IMG/VR virus record: IMGVR_UViG_3300045970_000591
Span: 1 to 64,000 of that record
Length of the DNA stretch: 64,000 nt
Source: a virus
Strand: one strand, 5' to 3'
Part shown: positions 13,322 through 20,952 of the stretch, piece after piece
Numbering within the stretch: position 1 is the first letter of the stretch
Layout: every line of letters starts with the position of its first letter
Program-made: the position numbers and the translations under genes
Notes under the pieces: model-generated
Told to the model about the DNA's origin: nothing
The model's input: the letters and a program-made list of their open reading frames with translations, nothing else
Database searches by the model: none

Positions 13322-13560
13322 CATTAGTTGAATATGACCATAAAAAGATAAGGCAATATTTTATAAAGAATATTATGCCTAACTATCCTGCATGGGATCC
13401 GGACAAAGACGGAGAAGAACTACCTATGGTAAAATGGTTGAGAGATATAGGTGCTAAGTTTGTTGTTAAAGAAGTAAATGAGATGGGTGAAGCAACAAGC
13501 CATCAACTACAGTTCGAAGATGAGGCAGATGCAGTAGTATTTAAGTTAATGATTGGATGA
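13318..13560 (+). CDS. Array protein 28 (FKLKFG family)
   Basis: The 80-aa product has WLRDIGAKFV in the centre and ends DAVVFKLMIG, a degraded form of the signature. It is linked to the next ORF by ATGA. Confidence 0.72.
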   Translation: MTLVEYDHKKIRQYFIKNIMPNYPAWDPDKDGEELPMVKWLRDIGAKFVVKEVNEMGEATSHQLQFEDEADAVVFKLMIG

Positions 13561-13847
13561 ATATGAGTTTAACACCAACGACAGAGGAGCTCGACTCTTT
13601 TATTAAACAGTTTAATATACAGAACTTTTCTGTCGATATACCACACGAAGATTTTAGTTCTCACGGGTATTCCTATGCTGTTAATACTGGTAATGCAAGA
13701 GTCAAGATGGCAGCAACTATGCCAGATTTCTATCACCTCGTTAATATAGTAAGTCAAAGAAACGAAGAACAGATGATAAGAGATAGATCAGAAACAGTTC
13801 GTAAGGCGTACGAAGAATATGTGATTTTACTGAAACTATCGAGATGA
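13557..13847 (+). CDS. 96-aa protein in the array lacking the signature
   Basis: This ORF is embedded in the array and coupled by ATGA on both sides, but it does not end in DAVAFKLKFG. Its C terminus reads YVILLKLSR, so it could be a strongly diverged member. A start at 13563 is possible. The N-terminal half has a helical segment (residues 5-20); function is unknown. Confidence 0.65.
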   Translation: MNMSLTPTTEELDSFIKQFNIQNFSVDIPHEDFSSHGYSYAVNTGNARVKMAATMPDFYHLVNIVSQRNEEQMIRDRSETVRKAYEEYVILLKLSR

Positions 13848-14290
13848 TTTCAAAATATTATCTTCAGTTTTACAACGATGATAGAACCTACTATGCACTG
13901 ACGCAGGTAGGCAAATGGCCGTTCAGCATTATACAAGAGGCACACAAGGCTTGGGTGGAAGACCATACAGGGAATATTAGAGAGATTAAGAACAGAGACG
14001 GGCCACACAACGGAAATATAACTCAGGAAGAGTATAAGACGCTTAAAGAAATAAGTCAGAGGATAGATATGATTTCAATAATACAGCGAACAAACGGAAC
14101 AGTTCAGTTGAACTTTCCATACAGTAAATATGAGAATAATATACCCGATGGTATGGTAGAATGGTTGATTGAAAATACAGAACAGAAATGGACATACGGT
14201 AAATGGCAAATGGGTGATGAGGCTAAACGGATTGGAATAGAAATAACACAAGAAGATTTGGTAGCACTTAAACTAAAGTTTTCATTATGA
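13844..14290 (+). CDS. 148-aa double-length array protein
   Basis: The C-terminal 72 residues are a normal array member: MVEWLIENTEQKW helix and DLVALKLKFSL end. The N-terminal 75 residues are extra, beginning MISKYYLQFY. The start of the second half (MISIIQ) looks like a former start codon, so this may be a fusion of a signature-less protein with an array member. The next gene begins MKYYLKL, loosely like this N terminus. Confidence 0.7.
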   Translation: MISKYYLQFYNDDRTYYALTQVGKWPFSIIQEAHKAWVEDHTGNIREIKNRDGPHNGNITQEEYKTLKEISQRIDMISIIQRTNGTVQLNFPYSKYENNIPDGMVEWLIENTEQKWTYGKWQMGDEAKRIGIEITQEDLVALKLKFSL

Positions 14291-14535
14291 AATATTATCT
14301 GAAGTTGGCTGAACACCTATTTATGTGTCCTCAGTGCTGGCAAGGGTTTGTTAAATCACTCGATCACGTAGAGTCGCCCGAGTTGGACTTCGACGGTGGT
14401 TATTCAACAGCCTTTATTAATAAACACCTTACTCCGCACCACGCAGAATTTACTGACCTGGTTGAAGATATAAGTGCTTATGTGACATTCGAAACAGAAG
14501 CAGATGCTATAGTATTTAAGTTAAAGTATGGTTGA
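14287..14535 (+). CDS. Array protein 31 (FKLKFG family)
   Basis: An 82-aa member ending DAIVFKLKYG. It has a CPQCW motif near residue 15, the only CxxC pair in the array. It overlaps the preceding gene by ATGA and the next by 8 bases. Confidence 0.73.
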   Translation: MKYYLKLAEHLFMCPQCWQGFVKSLDHVESPELDFDGGYSTAFINKHLTPHHAEFTDLVEDISAYVTFETEADAIVFKLKYG

Positions 14536-14743
14536 TATTCCTATCTCTCGACATAACATTCACACTGTGCATCAGTGGTGTGAAAAGCATATATCGCCGA
14601 GGTCGTATTGGATGCATAACAAGATTGGTGGGCCGGGGTGGATATTACATTCTATGCCCCGTAATGAACAGGACTGGCGTGTTGCGTTTAATGATGACCA
14701 TGATGCTATTGTTTTTAAGCTATCAGTCCTGTTAGATGATTAG
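14528..14743 (+). CDS. Array protein 32, last member
   Basis: The 71-aa product ends DAIVFKLSVLLDD, a decayed signature. It has a HQWCEKH helix in place of the usual helix-Trp and a Trp-rich centre. It closes the array; the next gene has a different promoter type. Confidence 0.72.
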   Translation: MVDIPISRHNIHTVHQWCEKHISPRSYWMHNKIGGPGWILHSMPRNEQDWRVAFNDDHDAIVFKLSVLLDD

Positions 14744-14793
14744 GTTGCTATACATCAAAATATAAGTTACAATAGCTTAACTTAGATTAATAG

Positions 14794-14822
14794 TTGACGG
14801 TCGGAAATACAGGTAAATAATA
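14794..14822 (+). promoter_or_regulatory. Late-type box with possible overlapping sigma70 promoter
   Basis: GGTAAATA at 14812-14819 puts the expected start exactly on the ATG at 14825. TTGACG at 14794-14799 with an imperfect -10 (ATAATA) overlaps it. Late use is favoured because other GGTAAATA boxes precede late genes. Confidence 0.5.
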
Positions 14823-14824
14823 GT

Positions 14825-15007
14825 ATGACAACTATTACTATTATATCTACCATATGTATGGTTTTTATATTAGTATCAGAAAGAGTGGAAAAGAAGAAAG
14901 TAGAGCGGCTTAAAATAAATGCAGCAAGAAAACGAGCTCACGAAAAATATATGCTTAAGAAAGCAGCCAAGTTAGATAACACACAGAAAGACACAAATGT
15001 TAAATAG
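14825..15007 (+). CDS. Small membrane-anchored basic protein
   Basis: The 60-aa product has one hydrophobic segment (residues 3-18) and a Lys/Arg-rich helical tail. This is the layout of small phage membrane proteins such as lysis accessory proteins, but no family is identified. The start is fixed by the late-type box just upstream. It overlaps the next gene by 11 bases. Confidence 0.6.
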   Translation: MTTITIISTICMVFILVSERVEKKKVERLKINAARKRAHEKYMLKKAAKLDNTQKDTNVK

Positions 15008-15167
15008 AGAAGATGTTGAAAGAATAACACAGTTGGTGTTAAAACAACTAAAGATAGAAGTCATCGCGCAGACACGCTACAAAAGAACAATATACCTAAA
15101 ACTCGGCGACGAAGTTCTCACCCAGGCCGACCTCGATATAACTCCCGAAACTGTTTTCTTTCGTTGA
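14997..15167 (+). CDS. Small protein of unknown function
   Basis: A 56-aa ORF with an amphipathic N-terminal helix (residues 1-25) followed by a short strand-rich segment. It overlaps the preceding gene and ends just before the next start. No family is recognised. Confidence 0.55.
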   Translation: MLNREDVERITQLVLKQLKIEVIAQTRYKRTIYLKLGDEVLTQADLDITPETVFFR

Positions 15168-15169
15168 AT

Positions 15170-15439
15170 ATGGAAGATAAAAATAAAGTGTTGATAGCGC
15201 GTATCAAAGCTATGCCTGTAGAATCATTAATGGCATATAGTTATACCATGCCGTTGATAAGCAGAATATGTAATGTGTGTGGTGTAACTACCATGCTGGT
15301 TTGCATGTTTTTATATTCCTTACCTATACTTCTTGCAACAATATTATTGGTATGGTTCTTTAGTGCATTTGCTGTAAAGGCAGATATGATTAGACATATC
15401 GTAGAGGGCGAGTTAGCAAAATCGAACATAGGTAAATAG
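15170..15439 (+). CDS. Small membrane protein, one or two spans
   Basis: The 89-aa product has hydrophobic segments at about residues 29-50 and 52-68 and charged ends. It could be a two-span inner-membrane protein of holin-like layout. That role is only inference: the endolysin gene is 33 kb away. ATG at 15170 is preferred over the TTG at 15164. Confidence 0.6.
   Translation: MEDKNKVLIARIKAMPVESLMAYSYTMPLISRICNVCGVTTMLVCMFLYSLPILLATILLVWFFSAFAVKADMIRHIVEGELAKSNIGK
15431..15438 (+). promoter_or_regulatory. Late-type box GGTAAATA
   Basis: The box lies at the end of the preceding gene and 4 bases before the ATG at 15443. This gives a leaderless late transcript. Confidence 0.55.
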
Positions 15440-15442
15440 TAT

Positions 15443-15856
15443 ATGGACTATCCTTATCCCTTACTAACTATAGCTACACCCGAAGGCACAATAGCACTTG
15501 GTGCAAATGTGCAAGCAGTTATCAACGCAATAAATGCAGACGCGGTTGCACCGTTTGGTAAGTTTGGTGGGCCTCACCTGTATTGGTTTCAGCCTGTAAA
15601 TAACGGGTTAGGTAATATCATATACACAGTGTTTGATAAGATTACCACTTTAGGGTTGGCAAGCTATACAGTAAGATATGGTGCGGCAACAACAATACAA
15701 CAAATATTATTTGAGCCTTTTCCGAAGACCGAGATTAAGTTGCAGTTTATTATACTTCCAAACATACCTGGTATAACAGATCCTGATCCAACGGTGGGTG
15801 GAGTTGGTCCTGTGCAACAACCATATAATATAGTACCACCAACAACAGTTTATTAA
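15443..15856 (+). CDS. 137-aa protein of unknown function, probably structural
   Basis: The sequence is rich in Gly, Pro and aromatic residues with no charged clusters, and the C terminus (residues 108-137) is Pro-rich and probably extended. This is typical of minor virion proteins, but no family is recognised. The late-type box at 15431-15438 supports late expression. Confidence 0.6.
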   Translation: MDYPYPLLTIATPEGTIALGANVQAVINAINADAVAPFGKFGGPHLYWFQPVNNGLGNIIYTVFDKITTLGLASYTVRYGAATTIQQILFEPFPKTEIKLQFIILPNIPGITDPDPTVGGVGPVQQPYNIVPPTTVY

Positions 15857-15867
15857 GAAAGAAAAGT

Positions 15868-16389
15868 ATGAGTAGAGATGTAAGTATTGATGTCGAAAGC
15901 GACGGACCTTGCCCCGGTATGCACTCAATGATTTCCTTTGGGGCAGTTATAGTAGAGGCAGGGTTGCAGAGAACATTTTATGCAGAACTAAAACCTATAT
16001 CCCAACTATGGGTTCCGGAGGCATTAGCAGTAAGTGGCTTCACACGGGAACAAACAATGAAGTTTAAGGATCCGAGAGATGCTATGCAAAACTTCCTAAT
16101 ATGGCTTACTAAAAATGTTGAGGGGCGCCCAGTAGGTTGGTCAGATAATAACGGGTTCGACATGGGGTTCATGAACTATTATTTCTGGCAACAACTCGGC
16201 CATAATCCGTTTGGGTGGAGTTCTGCTAACATCGGTTCTTATTACAAAGGATTAAGAAAAGATACATATGCAACTTTTAAACATTTACGCGACACAAAGC
16301 ATACACACAATCCAGTGGATGATGCTAAAGGAAATGCAGAAGCATTACTAAAAATGTTCGATATGATGAAGAACGGAAATGTCTACTGA
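15868..16389 (+). CDS. DnaQ-like 3'-5' exonuclease
   Basis: The 173-aa product carries the DEDDh exonuclease motifs. Exo I is DVESDG with Asp8 and Glu10. Exo II is around NNGFDMGFMNYY. Exo III is the C-terminal H-x3-PVDDAKGNAEAL, with the catalytic His and Asp. The length suits single-domain RNase T/oligoribonuclease-type enzymes that remove nucleotides from 3' ends of DNA or RNA. The specific substrate cannot be told. It overlaps the next gene by 11 bases. Confidence 0.85.
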   Translation: MSRDVSIDVESDGPCPGMHSMISFGAVIVEAGLQRTFYAELKPISQLWVPEALAVSGFTREQTMKFKDPRDAMQNFLIWLTKNVEGRPVGWSDNNGFDMGFMNYYFWQQLGHNPFGWSSANIGSYYKGLRKDTYATFKHLRDTKHTHNPVDDAKGNAEALLKMFDMMKNGNVY

Positions 16390-16627
16390 TCTTGTATATG
16401 TTAAATGGATTGCTGCTAACTTACCGTGTGTAGGTATTCGCAGAACTGATGAGCGGCTGTATATGTCCAAGAGAGAACTGCTTGCTATGCGTGATGAAAT
16501 AAATGAGTTTATTGCGTATTATAAAGACAGTTTTGATTCTGATAACATCGACGAAAGCGTTGATAATGGTCCTTACTATGGCTGGGGTGTCAGCGAAGAC
16601 GGCCCCAACTGTACAGGCGAATCTTAG
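16379..16627 (+). CDS. 82-aa protein of unknown function
   Basis: Acidic C-terminal region and a helical centre (residues 28-48, KRELLAMRDEINEFIAYY) are visible; no family is recognised. Its start overlaps the end of the exonuclease, implying coupled translation. It converges on the minus-strand tail block 10 bases later. Confidence 0.6.
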   Translation: MSTDLVYVKWIAANLPCVGIRRTDERLYMSKRELLAMRDEINEFIAYYKDSFDSDNIDESVDNGPYYGWGVSEDGPNCTGES

Positions 16628-16637
16628 AAATGTTATA

Positions 16638-17018
16638 TTATAGTTTACCTGCTGCAATAAAAAGCTGATCTATCATATCATCAGTTAAATTCAGCGCAGC
16701 AGCCATTGCTGCCACAACAGGTGAGGATCTGTAGACCATGTTAGAAAATTCCCATTCTATCTGTATATTTTCGGGCGAAGATGCCACAACTGTCTGAACC
16801 TGAGAATACATGTTGGCAGCATATAAGGCAAGCCGGGCCTGCCGCATAGTGACAGACGTTGGTGGAATTTGTGCCATGCCTGCAGCCTTTGCGGCTAGCA
16901 AAGCAGCTAAGTCCGAGTCGTTAATAGGCACCGTATCGGTGCCTATTAACGAGTCTTGGCTTCCATCTAGCTCGTATGCGAAGATTTCTGATGTGGTTTG
17001 ATTTATATAATATTTCAT
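16638..17018 (-). CDS. Probable tail-fibre-associated (assembly-type) protein
   Basis: The 126-aa product starts MKYYIN, with AAAGGAAAAC immediately upstream as a clear ribosome binding site. An upstream TTG at 17033 overlaps that site and is rejected. The order of an N-terminal strand pair, a DSDL-type turn and a helical C-terminal half resembles small proteins encoded just after tail fibres. It lies directly downstream of two fibre genes. A chaperone or fibre-tip role is inferred from context. Confidence 0.5.
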   Translation of the reverse strand: MKYYINQTTSEIFAYELDGSQDSLIGTDTVPINDSDLAALLAAKAAGMAQIPPTSVTMRQARLALYAANMYSQVQTVVASSPENIQIEWEFSNMVYRSSPVVAAMAAALNLTDDMIDQLFIAAGKL

Positions 17019-17041
17019 GTTTTCCTTTAACAAAATTTGTT

Positions 17042-18370
17042 TTATCGTAACTCACACCATGCTGATATTCCATAGCTTGTGGCAAGTCTATAGTTCTGGC
17101 CATTCGGGACAATGAAGCTCAGTGTATTTACAGAGTTTACCATACTAGGTACATCCATGACAGTCACACCACCGATTGTTAAAAAAATCCCCAGGAATGC
17201 GTTGGTTAAAATCATAACCTGAATAGGCCTACCGGTACTATTAGTATAAGTGATACCCGGCACCCTGGTTAATGTAAGATCTTGCCAGGTCTGCCCAACA
17301 CCAACTACACCGTCCCCGTTTGATGCTGAGGTTACCCTACCTTGTGCATCAATCGTTATACTTGCATTTGTATAACTAGACGCACCCGGGCCCGTGTTAG
17401 GCATAGAAATAGTACCGGTAGTCGAAAATGTTCCGCCACTTAATCCAGTTCCCGCTGTAACAGAGGTAACTGTGCCACTTATTGTTCCGTTTGCAGCTGA
17501 TGTAATTCTACCATATGCATCTACAGTTATATTTGCATTTGTGTATGATGATGCTGTTACAGAAGTAGTTGGTAAATTTATTGTAAGTGTGCCTGACCCT
17601 GTTATAGGACCGCCACCCACTGTAACGGTTCCTGAGATAGAACTAACACCGACAGAAGTAACTGTGCCTATTCCACCAACAGTTATATCTGTTGTAGTGA
17701 CATTTGTCACCAATCCTTTTGCATTAACTGTTATAACTGGAACACTTGTTCCGCTTCCGTGTGTGCCTACTGTTGAATTAACTGTTGCCAGTGTTGCTAC
17801 AACCGAACCAGTACCGCTCGCAGTAATATCATTTGTAAGTGCTGTTATACCGCTGCCACCGCCGGAGCCGTTTGCTGCCGATGTAATTCTGCCATATGCA
17901 TCAACGGTTATATTTGCATTTGTATATGACGCTGCTGTTACAGCGGTAGTTGGTAAGGAAATAGTTCCTGTAGAAGTTATGGTTCCGCCAGATAACCCTG
18001 CCCCTGCCGTGACTGATGTTACGACACCAGAACTTCCAACAGTTAATATTTCTGACCATGTGCCCGGACCTGTGCTTGTCTTTACTTTTAATTTTCCTAC
18101 AGAAGAATCGAACCATGTTTGCCCCAATAGCGACTGTGTGTCGTTGGGCGTGGTGGGGCTGGCAAAATTCTCCATTAACTGCAGGAAATTCTGTGCTATT
18201 ACAGCACCGTAGCCCGGCTTTGCCTTGCCTACTAACTGCAGACCTGTGCCTGCACCACCCGACAGTCCTGCTCCTGCTGTACCGCTATATGTAGTGGCAG
18301 TATATATTGCTGCACCGGGTATTGTTAGTGTTGTTGCGCCGTCAGCATGATAGATTACATAATCAGCCAT
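17042..18370 (-). CDS. Tail fibre-like protein
   Basis: The 442-aa protein is a low-complexity Gly/Ser/Thr-rich fibre with repeats of the type AGLSGG, TSVTAGTG, SYTNANITVDAYGRI and AANG. Its N-terminal 100 residues are paralogous to those of the upstream 551-aa protein: MADY start, AQNF-x-QLMENFAS, LLGQTWF. Both therefore probably dock at the same virion site. The C-terminal 80 residues form a compact head domain with no S74 motif. Start and stop overlap those of the neighbour, so translation is coupled. Confidence 0.75.
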   Translation of the reverse strand: MADYVIYHADGATTLTIPGAAIYTATTYSGTAGAGLSGGAGTGLQLVGKAKPGYGAVIAQNFLQLMENFASPTTPNDTQSLLGQTWFDSSVGKLKVKTSTGPGTWSEILTVGSSGVVTSVTAGAGLSGGTITSTGTISLPTTAVTAASYTNANITVDAYGRITSAANGSGGGSGITALTNDITASGTGSVVATLATVNSTVGTHGSGTSVPVITVNAKGLVTNVTTTDITVGGIGTVTSVGVSSISGTVTVGGGPITGSGTLTINLPTTSVTASSYTNANITVDAYGRITSAANGTISGTVTSVTAGTGLSGGTFSTTGTISMPNTGPGASSYTNASITIDAQGRVTSASNGDGVVGVGQTWQDLTLTRVPGITYTNSTGRPIQVMILTNAFLGIFLTIGGVTVMDVPSMVNSVNTLSFIVPNGQNYRLATSYGISAWCELR

Positions 18371-20025
18371 TATTTATTTCCTTTTAATACTTCTATCTCT
18401 GCTTTTAGTTCCTTAATAGCTTCGATTAATAATCCAACCATGTTGCCATATGCCACGCTATACATACCACTTTCTGTTTCTGTTACTACTTCCGGTAACA
18501 CCTTTAATACTTCTTGTGCCAACACACCAGCCTTTCTTGGAACGGTTATATCTGTGCGATCAAATGTATATCCGTTCAGCCGGCATACTTTGTTTAATGC
18601 ATCTGGGATTATTTCAAGATTAGTTTTAATCCTTGCGTCCGAGTATGCCGTAATATCACCGGTGTTTATTAATCCACCCGATGCAGAAATATTTAATGTT
18701 CCTGCGCCAATAGTGCCTGTACCGGGCCCGCAATCTAATCTAACATCATAGTCTGTTGCTGCACCAGTGCCGCCGTGCATATCAATATATCTACCAAGCT
18801 CTACTGTGCTACCTGCTGCTCCGCCCACTGCTGGTGCAGCATACCATGCTGTTCCGTTTGATGTTAAAACATACCCGGATGTGCCAGGAACGATTAAGTT
18901 AACAGTTCCAGCATCATTGCCACTCAACAATGCATTGGCCGTTAGTGTAGTTCTACCTGTTCCACCCTGTGGTACTGTTATTGCTGTTGTTAATCCCGTT
19001 AGTGATGTTATATCTGAGTTGGCACCACCTGTGGCAGACAACCCGTATGGCTGATATGTTATTACTTCTACAGTGTCAGTATCGATTGCGCGTAAGGTAA
19101 CATAGATAGGGTTGGTTGATGCCGGTATGGATACTCCGCCGGGGCATTGGAGTAAGCCACCGTGTGTAAGACCACATTTCGTTAGTTTGCATCTTATCAC
19201 TCTGCCTCTTACCACAGTGAACCCTGTTATAGATACAGGTGTGCCGGTGGGAGGGGATAGGAAAATATCGTCTGAATACGGTATGCTTGTTGTTAGATTT
19301 ACAACACCGCCTGTAGTGGTAATAGGCACCGCAACAGCCTGCGGCGCAACACTTAGATTAAATCTTGCACCATTTGCATCTGTTGCACCTGTACCACCTT
19401 GGCTGACTAATATAGTTCCACCGAGTGCACCACCCGAGCCGTTTGCTGCTGCTGTGATTCTACCTTTGCTGTCGATTGTTATATTTGCGTTTGTATATGC
19501 ACCTGCCGTTACTGCTGTGTTTGCTAGTGTGGCCATACCTGTTACATTATTTGTTCCATCAAATGCTGCAGATGTCCAGTCGATATCTCCTGTTGCAGAT
19601 ATAGTTCTTGCTGTGGTTAGTTTAGTTGCTGTTGCTGCGGAATCGGCAGATAGGGCATTTCCAGCATATTGACCTGGTGTTGTTTCGACGAAAATCTTTT
19701 GCCAGTCTGCTATAGATCCGTCGCCCGTACCAGTGACCTTTACATATAAGCTGCCGGCGGTTTCCGAATCTTTCTTAAACCATGTTTGCCCTTGTAACGA
19801 TGCTATCTTAAGTGGCGGTGTTGTGCTGGCAAAGTTTTCCACCAGTTGCACAAAGTTTTGTGCAACGTGCTTACCATAAGCTAATGCATTTTGGCCTAAT
19901 AGTTGAACACCTGTGGTGTGGCCCGCTACTGCCGCGTTAACAGATCCGGTGACGGGTGTTATCTGCGCATTACCTACGCCGATTGTCGATATGCCATCTG
20001 CTTTGTCTAGAGTATAATCTGCCAT
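18370..20025 (-). CDS. Tail fibre/spike with C-terminal S74 self-cleaving chaperone
   Basis: The 551-aa protein has an N-terminal docking region shared with the 442-aa fibre. A Gly/Thr-rich shaft follows, and then a C-terminal intramolecular chaperone of the endosialidase (peptidase S74) type from about residue 460. The diagnostic SDARIKTN starts at Ser462, followed by GVLAQEV and a final helix ending in KELKAEIEVLKG. In this family the domain trimerises the fibre and then cuts itself off at the Ser. A late-type box lies 19 bases upstream of the start and AAGGAA serves as ribosome binding site. Confidence 0.85.
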   Translation of the reverse strand: MADYTLDKADGISTIGVGNAQITPVTGSVNAAVAGHTTGVQLLGQNALAYGKHVAQNFVQLVENFASTTPPLKIASLQGQTWFKKDSETAGSLYVKVTGTGDGSIADWQKIFVETTPGQYAGNALSADSAATATKLTTARTISATGDIDWTSAAFDGTNNVTGMATLANTAVTAGAYTNANITIDSKGRITAAANGSGGALGGTILVSQGGTGATDANGARFNLSVAPQAVAVPITTTGGVVNLTTSIPYSDDIFLSPPTGTPVSITGFTVVRGRVIRCKLTKCGLTHGGLLQCPGGVSIPASTNPIYVTLRAIDTDTVEVITYQPYGLSATGGANSDITSLTGLTTAITVPQGGTGRTTLTANALLSGNDAGTVNLIVPGTSGYVLTSNGTAWYAAPAVGGAAGSTVELGRYIDMHGGTGAATDYDVRLDCGPGTGTIGAGTLNISASGGLINTGDITAYSDARIKTNLEIIPDALNKVCRLNGYTFDRTDITVPRKAGVLAQEVLKVLPEVVTETESGMYSVAYGNMVGLLIEAIKELKAEIEVLKGNK

Positions 20026-20044
20026 AAAATTCCTTAATAAGTGC

Positions 20045-20052
20045 TATTTATC
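20045..20052 (-). promoter_or_regulatory. Late promoter GATAAATA for the S74 fibre
   Basis: GATAAATA on the minus strand lies 19 bases before the ATG at 20025, leaving room for a short leader with AAGGAA. Confidence 0.6.
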
Positions 20053-20056
20053 ATAC

Positions 20057-20767
20057 TTACATCGCACCCATTTGTATTCTTAAGGTGTAAATAATCTCTA
20101 AAGATCTGTTTGCTGCTTTTTGTACTGGGTGAAAAATAGCGTGTGTTAGCATTGTTTTTGCGTCCGACCCTGTAAATGTTGTTACGTCCAAATCTGATTG
20201 GGTGTCATTATTCACAAATATATTGGTAGGCCCTGCAAATAACCCTATCTCATTAAATACTAAGGTGTTTGTTGCGCCCGATGTATAATCTGGTGTAGGT
20301 GTTACTCCGTCGGCAAATCCTACAAATGACGAATTATCTATAGCAGCCTGCGATATTGTGGCAAATGACGGTTCGCTGTAATCTAAGGTTACAGTGACAT
20401 CTATATCACCATAGTTTGTTCCCGGTGTAATACCTGAGTAAGAAGTATCCGATATTATACCGTTTGACTCATTCTTTATTTTCTTAACATATATAGTGTT
20501 GTATAAAACTTCATTCTGTGTATAAGTTGTATTTGTTACACCTTTTGAGTCTTTATATAAAATACCACTTATGTCTATATATGCGCCGCCGTTGCCGAAT
20601 GCCATGTATGTGAGGAAGTTATTGGTATCACCATTTAGTGCGCGGGCTAAAATAACTGACATATTCGCGTGTAGAACATCATTGTGTGTATCTACAAGAA
20701 TCTCGCCTGTGGCCTTATCCTTTATTTTTAGAAACCCCTGTATTGAACAGCGGACAGTATCAAGCAT
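20057..20767 (-). CDS. Virion structural protein, baseplate or fibre connector
   Basis: The 236-aa protein is strand-rich with few charged clusters. It has an N-terminal module (IQGFLKIKDKATGEILVDTHND) and a central MAFGNGG motif, a pattern I associate with baseplate-peripheral proteins of T4-like marine phages, though I cannot name the gene. It sits between the giant structural gene and the fibres. The N-terminal module is repeated in the 48-aa gene just upstream. Confidence 0.65.
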   Translation of the reverse strand: MLDTVRCSIQGFLKIKDKATGEILVDTHNDVLHANMSVILARALNGDTNNFLTYMAFGNGGAYIDISGILYKDSKGVTNTTYTQNEVLYNTIYVKKIKNESNGIISDTSYSGITPGTNYGDIDVTVTLDYSEPSFATISQAAIDNSSFVGFADGVTPTPDYTSGATNTLVFNEIGLFAGPTNIFVNNDTQSDLDVTTFTGSDAKTMLTHAIFHPVQKAANRSLEIIYTLRIQMGAM

Positions 20768-20771
20768 CTTT

Positions 20772-20918
20772 TTAACCCCTTTTATTTACAAGAATTTCTC
20801 TTGTATCTTTATCTCTTATAAGAATACGACATTGAACATCTACTGGTACAACATCTACAAATCCGCTTTCTTTTGGTAGAGCCGGCGTTGTTTTATCTTT
20901 GTTTTCTTTATTTATCAT
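20772..20918 (-). CDS. 48-aa truncated paralog of the following gene's N terminus
   Basis: The ORF ends 4 bases before the 20767 start. Its second half (CRILIRDKDTREILVNKRG) aligns by eye with residues 8-28 of the next protein. It may be a remnant of a duplication or a small accessory protein. A late box GATAAATA (20910-20917) overlaps its first codons, so transcription from that box would miss its start. Expression would then depend on read-through from the 20953-29841 gene. Confidence 0.45.
   Translation of the reverse strand: MINKENKDKTTPALPKESGFVDVVPVDVQCRILIRDKDTREILVNKRG
20910..20917 (-). promoter_or_regulatory. Late-type box inside the 20918 gene start
   Basis: GATAAATA occupies bases 2-9 of the small ORF on the minus strand. 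It is probably the promoter for the 236-aa protein gene downstream rather than for the ORF in which it lies. Confidence 0.4.
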
Positions 20919-20952
20919 AATAGTTATATACCTATTTTATATAAGGGTTACA

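Noticed and set aside
17394-18212. 272-aa plus-strand ORF opposite the 442-aa tail fibre
   Set aside because: It is the antisense shadow of a Gly/Thr-rich repetitive gene, has no ribosome binding site or promoter and shows low-complexity Val/Pro content.
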